The position numbers and the translations under genes are program-made. A stretch of 64,000 nt of DNA from an uncultured Anaerolineae bacterium. GTDB taxonomy: Bacteria > Chloroflexota > Anaerolineae > JACIWP01. Each line of letters opens with the position of its first letter. Position 1 is the stretch's first letter. The stretch lies in contig CALIBQ010000025.1 of assembly GCA_938049385.1 (NCBI GenBank), forward strand, positions 64,427 through 128,426, read 5' to 3'. The notes below the pieces were generated by a model, which worked only from the letters and a program-made list of their open reading frames with translations, had not been told where the DNA came from and made no database searches. Positions 59,122 to 64,000 of this stretch are shown here, piece by piece.

Positions 59122-59844
59122 TCAGGCCGGCGGATGCCCGGGGGCGCGCGCCAGGCGGTAGCCCAGGCCGCGCTCCGTCAGGATATAGCGCGGGTGCTCC
59201 GGGTCTGGCTCGATCTTCCTGCGCAGATAGCGGATGTACGTCTTGATATACTGGCTGGCCTTGCCGGGCATATCCAACCCCCAGACCTGCGAGAGCAGGA
59301 AATCCGGGGGCAGTGTTTTCCCCACATGGCGCACCATGCACGCCAGCAGGTCAAACTCATGTGGCGTCAGATGAATGGGCCGGCCATCGTACTGCACCAG
59401 GTGCGCATCCAGGTCAATCAGCAGATGACCGTCGTCGTAGCGGTGGGTGGGGGACGGCGCCGGCGGAAGGGCCGGCCGAGCACGCCGCAGGATGGCGCGT
59501 ATCCGCAACAGCAGTTCGGGGATATCAAAGGGTTTGACCACATAGTCATCCGCTCCCAACGTCAGCCCCTTGATGCGGTTCTCCTGCTCGCAGTAGGCCG
59601 TCAGGATGAGGATGGGGATGTCGCTCATCTCGCGAATGCGCTGGCAGACATCCCAGCCGTTGATCTCAGGGATGCTGATATCGAGGATCACCAGGTCCGG
59701 CGGGCGCTGGAAGATGAGGCGCAGGGCCTGCAGTCCGCTGGTAGCGCATGACACCTCGTACCCATGTTCCGAGAGGGTCAGTTCCAGCACCTGGAGCAGT
59801 GCTTTGTCGTCATCCACGACAAGGATATGTTCGCGTGCTCCCAT
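59122..59844 (-). CDS. OmpR/PhoB-family response regulator
   Basis: A 240-residue two-component regulator. The receiver domain (about 6-115) has the acidic pocket VVDDD, the phospho-acceptor Asp in LVILDISIPEING and the conserved Lys in VVKPFDIPELL. The winged-helix DNA-binding domain (about 140-232) contains HLTPHEFDLLACMVRHVGKTL and TYIRYLRRKIEPDPEHPRYI. ATG 59844 is chosen because GAGG lies just upstream; ATG 59862 is an alternative. No histidine kinase is adjacent, so it is an orphan in this window. It converges with the KaiC-like gene. Confidence 0.93.
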   Translation of the reverse strand: MGAREHILVVDDDKALLQVLELTLSEHGYEVSCATSGLQALRLIFQRPPDLVILDISIPEINGWDVCQRIREMSDIPILILTAYCEQENRIKGLTLGADDYVVKPFDIPELLLRIRAILRRARPALPPAPSPTHRYDDGHLLIDLDAHLVQYDGRPIHLTPHEFDLLACMVRHVGKTLPPDFLLSQVWGLDMPGKASQYIKTYIRYLRRKIEPDPEHPRYILTERGLGYRLARAPGHPPA

Positions 59845-59946
59845 TCTGCCCTCAGATTCCATCGGGATCGCCCACTTTCACGCGGAACATGACGTATGCA
59901 TGGATGATACGAAGCACCTCTTTGGCTACTGGCCTTGCTACTACAT

Positions 59947-59975
59947 ATTATATCTCAATCACCGCCGGCTGTCTA
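59947..59975 (-). promoter_or_regulatory. Promoter of the response regulator gene
   Basis: On the minus strand TAGACA (59970-59975), 17 bp, TATAAT (59947-59952). It implies a leader of about 95 nt. Confidence 0.65.
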
Positions 59976-60027
59976 TCATCAATGCAGAGAGAACAGGGCT
60001 TTTCCTTAATTCAATATTATAACATTC

Positions 60028-60134
60028 TGGGCGACTGGAAGTCGCGACTACAGTTGCGAAGCCCGCCTGCGTGGGCTATACCAGTCGGCGCCGGCCGACT
60101 TCGCAGTCGTTGGTGCAGTTTCAACTACACCCCA
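60028..60134 (+). repeat. Degraded copy of the inverted-repeat element
   Basis: It contains GTTGCGAAGCCCGCCTGCG, CAGTCGGCGCCGGCCGACT and GTGCAGTTTCAACTACACC, matching the internal palindromes of the elements at 39952 and 47502, but without terminal inverted repeats. It lies just upstream of rsmI. Confidence 0.6.
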
Positions 60135-60149
60135 TTATTGAGGTATGGC

Positions 60150-60989
60150 ATGGGAACGCTGTACCTGGTCGCCACTCCGATCGGCAATCTCGAGGATATC
60201 ACCCTGCGCGCCCTGCGGGTGCTGAAAGAGGCATCCCTCATCGCCGCAGAGGACACCCGCACCACGCGCAAGCTCCTGGCACGCTACGAGATATCCACAC
60301 CCGTGGTGAGCTTCCACGAGCACAGCCCGCCGGCCCGCCTGACGGAGCTTCTGCGGGCATTAGCGGAAGGGGATGTGGCGGTCGTCTCCGAGGCCGGCAT
60401 GCCGGGCATCTCTGACCCGGGCTACCGCCTGGTGCAGGAAGCCATCGCCGCCGGCTTCCCGGTCGTGCCCATCCCCGGCCCTTCGGCAGTCATCACCGCG
60501 CTGGCCGCCTCGGGTCTGCCGGCAGACCGCTTCCTGTTCCTGGGGTTTCTGCCGGCACGGGCCTCGGCGCGCCGCAAGGCTCTGACAGAAGCCGCCCCAC
60601 TGCCCTATACCCTGGTGTTCTTCGAGGCCCCTCACCGATTATTAGAGACGCTGAAGGATGCTCTGGAGATACTGGGGGACCGGCGTATCGGGATCGCACG
60701 CGAGCTGACCAAGGTGCATGAGGAGATATGGCGCGGCACGCTGGACCAGGCGCTGGAGCACTTTCGGACGCGGGAGCCGCGCGGCGAATTCACGCTGGTG
60801 ATCGCCGGCGTCGGCGAGGAATCCACTGCGGCCGGCCGCTGGAGCGAGGAACAAGTCCGGCAGGAGCTGGCGCGACTCCTGGCAGAAGGCATCCCGTTAA
60901 AGGAAGCCTCGCGGCGGGTCGCCGGCCTGGCCGGCTGGCCCCGCCGCGAGGTCTATCAGCTCGGCCTGCAGTCGGATCGGAAGGGATAG
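60150..60989 (+). CDS. rsmI: 16S rRNA 2'-O-ribose C1402 methyltransferase
   Basis: A 279-residue SAM-dependent tetrapyrrole-methylase-fold enzyme that methylates the ribose of C1402 in the 16S rRNA P site. Motifs are [15 protein letters not shown] at the start, [27 protein letters not shown], and [17 protein letters not shown] with FLGFLPAR. The C-terminal extension (about 225-279) fits the RsmI tail. ATG 60150 begins the conserved fold; GAGG lies just upstream. It is monocistronic, between a response regulator and a DapA-family gene. Confidence 0.95.
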   Translation: MGTLYLVATPIGNLEDITLRALRVLKEASLIAAEDTRTTRKLLARYEISTPVVSFHEHSPPARLTELLRALAEGDVAVVSEAGMPGISDPGYRLVQEAIAAGFPVVPIPGPSAVITALAASGLPADRFLFLGFLPARASARRKALTEAAPLPYTLVFFEAPHRLLETLKDALEILGDRRIGIARELTKVHEEIWRGTLDQALEHFRTREPRGEFTLVIAGVGEESTAAGRWSEEQVRQELARLLAEGIPLKEASRRVAGLAGWPRREVYQLGLQSDRKG

Positions 60990-61034
60990 GCTGACAGTTG
61001 CCTAATCGGGCGGCGGCTCCCTTTCCAGCCCCTT

Positions 61035-61961
61035 TCACGGACGATATTCTAGAAACTCGGGCATAAGTTCGGCGGTGACTCTGCGCAGAAAAGCGAAATC
61101 CTCGTCCGACACGGGGTGGTACGGTTTGCGTGTGAGGCGGTTGCCGGGGAGCCAGCCGGCCATTTCCACGAAGGCCTTGTCCAGTGCCGGGTCCATATAC
61201 CCCTTCTCAATCAAGGGACGCACCGCCCGATCGAACCACAACGCCATCCGCATCATCATAGGGACCGCTTCGTCATAACGTCCATCGATACACTTCCGAT
61301 AGTAATCATGGAAGAAGGTCGGGTTCATCATGAACCAGGAGGTGTACATTCCTGGACAGCCCATCAGATGCGCCAAGGGGAAGGTCAACTCCCCGACAAA
61401 ATGATGCATGGCCGGCGCGTTCACCACCAGCTCCATGTACTCATCCAGGCTCATGCCGGCTTTGGAGCCGATCAGCGTCGGCACATGGGGCAGGATTCTG
61501 GCGTAGTCTTTGCCTCGAAAGAGCTTCTTCGTCCGGTGGATGTTGTAGTGAATGATGGGGATATCGGGCACGGCCTGGTATATGTCAATCAAAAATTGAT
61601 CGTAATCCTCTGGTCGCATTGGCATCCAGGAGGGGAAACAGATTTGCACGGCGTCCGCGCCGCGATCCCGGGCATACTGCACCCGCCGGATGGTGTCGCG
61701 GGTGTTGAACCAGTTACAGCCGACCTGGACCGGGATTTTGCCGGCGGCCTCCTTCAGGAAGACATCGGTCACCCGACACCACTCCCCCCAATCCAGGGCA
61801 TAAAATTCCCCGGTGGAACCGGTGGTGTACAACCCATGCGGCCGGGCCTCAATAAGCATGGCGATCTGCTCGCGGAATGTGCGCTCGTCGAATTCCCCAT
61901 GCGTGTCCCATTCCGTGAGCACCGAAACCCACAGCCCGCGAAGCTGTTCCCTGGTCAGCAT
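61035..61961 (-). CDS. DapA/NanA-family lyase (dihydrodipicolinate synthase-like)
   Basis: A 308-residue class I aldolase-fold enzyme. The substrate motif GSTGEFYAL, the catalytic Tyr in IIHYNIH and the Schiff-base Lys in IGSKAGMS are visible. It is more diverged than typical DapA, so 4-hydroxy-tetrahydrodipicolinate synthesis is not assured; a sugar-acid or sialic-acid-type lyase is equally possible. ATG 61961 follows GGAGGG by 8 nt. It lies downstream of the phosphofructokinase gene, perhaps in the same transcript (61 bp gap), hinting at carbohydrate catabolism. Confidence 0.87.
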   Translation of the reverse strand: MLTREQLRGLWVSVLTEWDTHGEFDERTFREQIAMLIEARPHGLYTTGSTGEFYALDWGEWCRVTDVFLKEAAGKIPVQVGCNWFNTRDTIRRVQYARDRGADAVQICFPSWMPMRPEDYDQFLIDIYQAVPDIPIIHYNIHRTKKLFRGKDYARILPHVPTLIGSKAGMSLDEYMELVVNAPAMHHFVGELTFPLAHLMGCPGMYTSWFMMNPTFFHDYYRKCIDGRYDEAVPMMMRMALWFDRAVRPLIEKGYMDPALDKAFVEMAGWLPGNRLTRKPYHPVSDEDFAFLRRVTAELMPEFLEYRP

Positions 61962-62022
61962 CTTCAAGCCCTCCGAAAAAGAGCCTCCCGAAAGCTTATG
62001 AGCCTGCGGGAGGCTGATGCGG

Positions 62023-63054
62023 TTAATAGAAAATTTCCGCCAGGTGGTACAGCTCCAGGTCCACCGTGCGGTTGTAGGCCAAGGCATCGCGCAAGGGCAC
62101 AGGAACGATCTTGTTGGCTTTGAGCGCTACCATGTAGCCGAACTTGCCCACCTGGATCAATTCGACGGCGCCGACGCCGAAGCGCGTCGCCAGCACCCGG
62201 TCGAAGACTGAAGGTGAGCCGCCGCGCTGGAGGTGGCCCAGCACCACACAACGGCTCTCAAAGCCGGTGCGCCGCTCGATCTCGCGGGCGACGGTCTCAC
62301 CGATGCCGCGGCGGTCCAGGCGCACATGGCCAAAGTCATCGCGTTCCCCAAGATCTTCCTCTTTGGCGACGATTTCGGGGATACGCGCCCCTTCGGCGAC
62401 GACGATGATGCTGAACTGCTTGCCGCGGTCCCACCGCCGGCGCACATGCTCCGCCGCCTGCTCCAGCGACATGGGCACCTCGGGGATCATGATGAGGTCA
62501 GCGCCGCCGGCCAATCCGCCCATGGTGGCCACCCAGCCGGCATCGCGCCCCATCACCTCGACCACGATAACCCGGTGATGGGCGCTGGCCGTCGTGTGGA
62601 GCTTGTCCAGCGCGTCTACCACCGTGCTGACGGCCGTGTCAAAGCCGATGCAGTATTCCGTCTCGGCCACGTCGTTGTCCATGGTCTTGGGGATGCCCAC
62701 GACCTTGGCACCGCGCTCGTACAGGCCCAGGGCCACGCTGAGGGTGTCATCCCCGCCGATGGCCACCAGGGCATCCAGGCCGAACTTTTCGAAGTTATCC
62801 AGGCAGGCCTGCATATCCTGCGGCCGCTTGAGCGGGTTGGTGCGGGATGCGCCGAGGATAGTGCCGCCGATGTGCAGGATGCCGGACACCTGGTCGGGGG
62901 TCAGCGGTTCGATCTCGCCGCTGACCATGCCGGCCCATCCCTTGCGCACCCCCATAACTTCCCAGCCCAGCTGGTACGCCCGGCGCGCCACGGCCCGGAT
63001 GGCCGCGTTCAGGCCAGGCACATCTCCTCCTCCTGTCAGTACACCGATTCGCAT
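62023..63054 (-). CDS. Phosphofructokinase, likely pyrophosphate-dependent
   Basis: A 343-residue enzyme phosphorylating fructose 6-phosphate at C1. The phosphoryl-donor motif is GGDDT (100-104), where ATP enzymes have GGDGS, and PKTMDND (122-128) has the Lys found in PPi-type enzymes instead of Gly. Both substitutions predict use of pyrophosphate. Also present are RTNPLKR, EVMGRDAGWVA and a C-terminal LGHLQRGGSPS, the fructose 6-phosphate site. AAGGAGG precedes the ATG. It sits between a class II aldolase and a DapA-like gene, a glycolytic neighbourhood. Confidence 0.92.
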   Translation of the reverse strand: MRIGVLTGGGDVPGLNAAIRAVARRAYQLGWEVMGVRKGWAGMVSGEIEPLTPDQVSGILHIGGTILGASRTNPLKRPQDMQACLDNFEKFGLDALVAIGGDDTLSVALGLYERGAKVVGIPKTMDNDVAETEYCIGFDTAVSTVVDALDKLHTTASAHHRVIVVEVMGRDAGWVATMGGLAGGADLIMIPEVPMSLEQAAEHVRRRWDRGKQFSIIVVAEGARIPEIVAKEEDLGERDDFGHVRLDRRGIGETVAREIERRTGFESRCVVLGHLQRGGSPSVFDRVLATRFGVGAVELIQVGKFGYMVALKANKIVPVPLRDALAYNRTVDLELYHLAEIFY

Positions 63055-63115
63055 CTCTTTCCTCCTTTGTCACACATCTGATGGTTGGTACAGTCTCTGT
63101 ATAAATAACCGCGGG

Positions 63116-63149
63116 AAAAAGGGGCTGGAGGAAACCCCACAGCCCCTTT
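63116..63149 (-). terminator. Intrinsic terminator after the class II aldolase
   Basis: AAAGGGGCTG (63118-63127) and CAGCCCCTTT (63140-63149) form a perfect 10-bp stem. Read on the minus strand it is followed by TTTTTCCC. It lies 46 bp beyond the aldolase stop and may limit read-through to the phosphofructokinase gene. Confidence 0.85.
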
Positions 63150-63195
63150 GCCACGGTTATCGAACGTAGCGACAGCGATTGTGCGAGCGCCGGCG

Positions 63196-64000
63196 CTACT
63201 CCAGCGCGCCCAGGTCCACTGCCCGATGCACTGTCCTAGGGCTGACAAAGCCCCCCGTCGAGTCAATGCGCCCGTTGGAGCCGAACAGCCGGATTTTCTC
63301 GCGCACGCGCTCCTTCACATATTCGCGCGCCACCTGCAGATGCTTGCGGTAGTCCGGCTCATAGGGCATTTTCTCGATGGTCTCCCGCAGGCCCTGGACA
63401 AAGGCCTGGTTCAGGTAAGTGGCCACGTTGATCTTACAAATGCCGTGCTCGATGGCCTCGCGGATGGAATCCTCCTTGACGCCCGAGGAACCGTGCAGGA
63501 CCAGCGGCACGTTGACCTTGGCGCGAATGGCCCGCAGGCGGTCAATGTCCAGCTCCGCCTCCGCCGAGCGCATGGCGTGTACAGAGCCGATGGCCACCGC
63601 CAAGGAATCCGCACCGGTCAGCTCAATGAAGAGTTTGGCCTGGTCCGGGTCGGTCATGGCGGCGCGCACCTGCTCCTCGCTGACGCCGTCGGTGCTTTGG
63701 AGGACTTGGCCCAGCTCCGCCTCAACCGGGATGCCGACGATATGCGCGATCTCCACCACACGTTTAGTGATGGCGACGTTCTCCTCAAAGGGCTTTTTGG
63801 AGCCGTCGTACATGAGGGAGGTGAAGCCGGCGCGCAGGCACATCACGTTCTGCTCAAAGTCGGTGCCGTGGTCCAGGTGCAGGATGACCGGCACATCCAC
63901 CAGGCTGGCGGCAATCTTGACCAGGCCGGCGGCATAGGCCAGGCCGGCGTAGCGGATAGCGCCCTGGCTGACCTGGATGAAGACCGGCGCCCGCTCCTCC
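63196..64000 (-). CDS. fba: Class II fructose-bisphosphate aldolase, C-terminal part
   Basis: A zinc aldolase splitting fructose 1,6-bisphosphate into two triose phosphates. The gene runs off the right edge; about 268 C-terminal residues are present. Visible motifs are VILHLDHGTDFEQ (zinc His and catalytic Asp region), SLMYDGSKKPFEEN, EAELGQV, VLHGSSGVKEDSI and GICKINVATYL. The usual downstream phosphate-binding region is complete. It precedes the PPi-type phosphofructokinase, so two consecutive glycolytic enzymes are adjacent, separated by a terminator. Confidence 0.94.
   Translation of the reverse strand, partial: EERAPVFIQVSQGAIRYAGLAYAAGLVKIAASLVDVPVILHLDHGTDFEQNVMCLRAGFTSLMYDGSKKPFEENVAITKRVVEIAHIVGIPVEAELGQVLQSTDGVSEEQVRAAMTDPDQAKLFIELTGADSLAVAIGSVHAMRSAEAELDIDRLRAIRAKVNVPLVLHGSSGVKEDSIREAIEHGICKINVATYLNQAFVQGLRETIEKMPYEPDYRKHLQVAREYVKERVREKIRLFGSNGRIDSTGGFVSPRTVHRAVDLGALE

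Overview
The window is a GC-rich bacterial chromosome segment with tightly packed genes and no rRNA, prophage, transposase or CRISPR array. The best guess is a Chloroflexota (Anaerolineae-like) anaerobe; this is inference. It rests on secreted proteins with long Thr/Pro linkers, an encapsulin beside rubrerythrin-type proteins, nickel and corrinoid accessory genes, a pyrophosphate-type phosphofructokinase and a selenocysteine tRNA. Promoters are unusually easy to read: more than a dozen have near-consensus -35/-10 boxes 16-18 bp apart. The hexamer GCCGGC is extremely frequent.

Layout. 1-3.6 kb: a truncated subtilisin-like protease, a YigZ-family protein and a LarA-family protein. 3.7-14.4 kb: birA, then a translation block (nusA, ylxR, infB, rbfA, nrnA, truB, ribF, archease, rtcB). 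14.4-18.0 kb: a TPP riboswitch with a textbook terminator controlling ykoE-ykoD-ykoC, an ECF-type transporter for thiamine or a precursor. 18.0-24.2 kb: a radical SAM protein, a corrinoid methyltransferase cluster (G3E GTPase, unknown protein, corrinoid protein, methyltransferase), an SH3-type lipoprotein and a MetF-like reductase. 24.2-30.7 kb: an oxygen/iron cluster of a glutaredoxin-PDZ fusion, two ferritin-like proteins, rubrerythrin, rubredoxin, rubredoxin reductase, a tandem bacterioferritin-like protein with a C-terminal encapsulin-targeting tail, the encapsulin shell, and CorA.

30.7-39.9 kb is on the minus strand: a DeoR regulator with a fused E1 alpha-beta and an E2 of a 2-oxoacid dehydrogenase, then rseP-tldD-tldE and a VIT/CCC1 transporter. 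40-49 kb: a membrane spermidine synthase-like protein, a Ptb-epimerase-SMR-amidase operon, an FtsZ-like GTPase fused to a winged-helix DNA-binding domain, manA, a CooT-like protein and galE. 49-57 kb: an SRPBCC protein, tRNA-Sec, an ATP-cone/uridine kinase fusion, a lipoprotein peptidyl-prolyl isomerase and three Thr/Pro-rich surface proteins. 57-64 kb: CooC, a KaiC-like ATPase, an OmpR-type regulator, rsmI, a DapA-family lyase, a PPi-type phosphofructokinase and a truncated class II aldolase.

Taken together, CooC, CooT, MetF and the corrinoid cluster suggest anaerobic one-carbon chemistry using nickel and cobalt. The rubrerythrin/encapsulin block would protect that chemistry from oxygen and store iron. 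The two most unusual items are the winged-helix-FtsZ fusion (45.0-46.4 kb) and the encapsulin with a double diiron cargo (27.9-29.7 kb). A family of short inverted-repeat elements lies next to promoters at 40.0, 44.8 and 47.5 kb.
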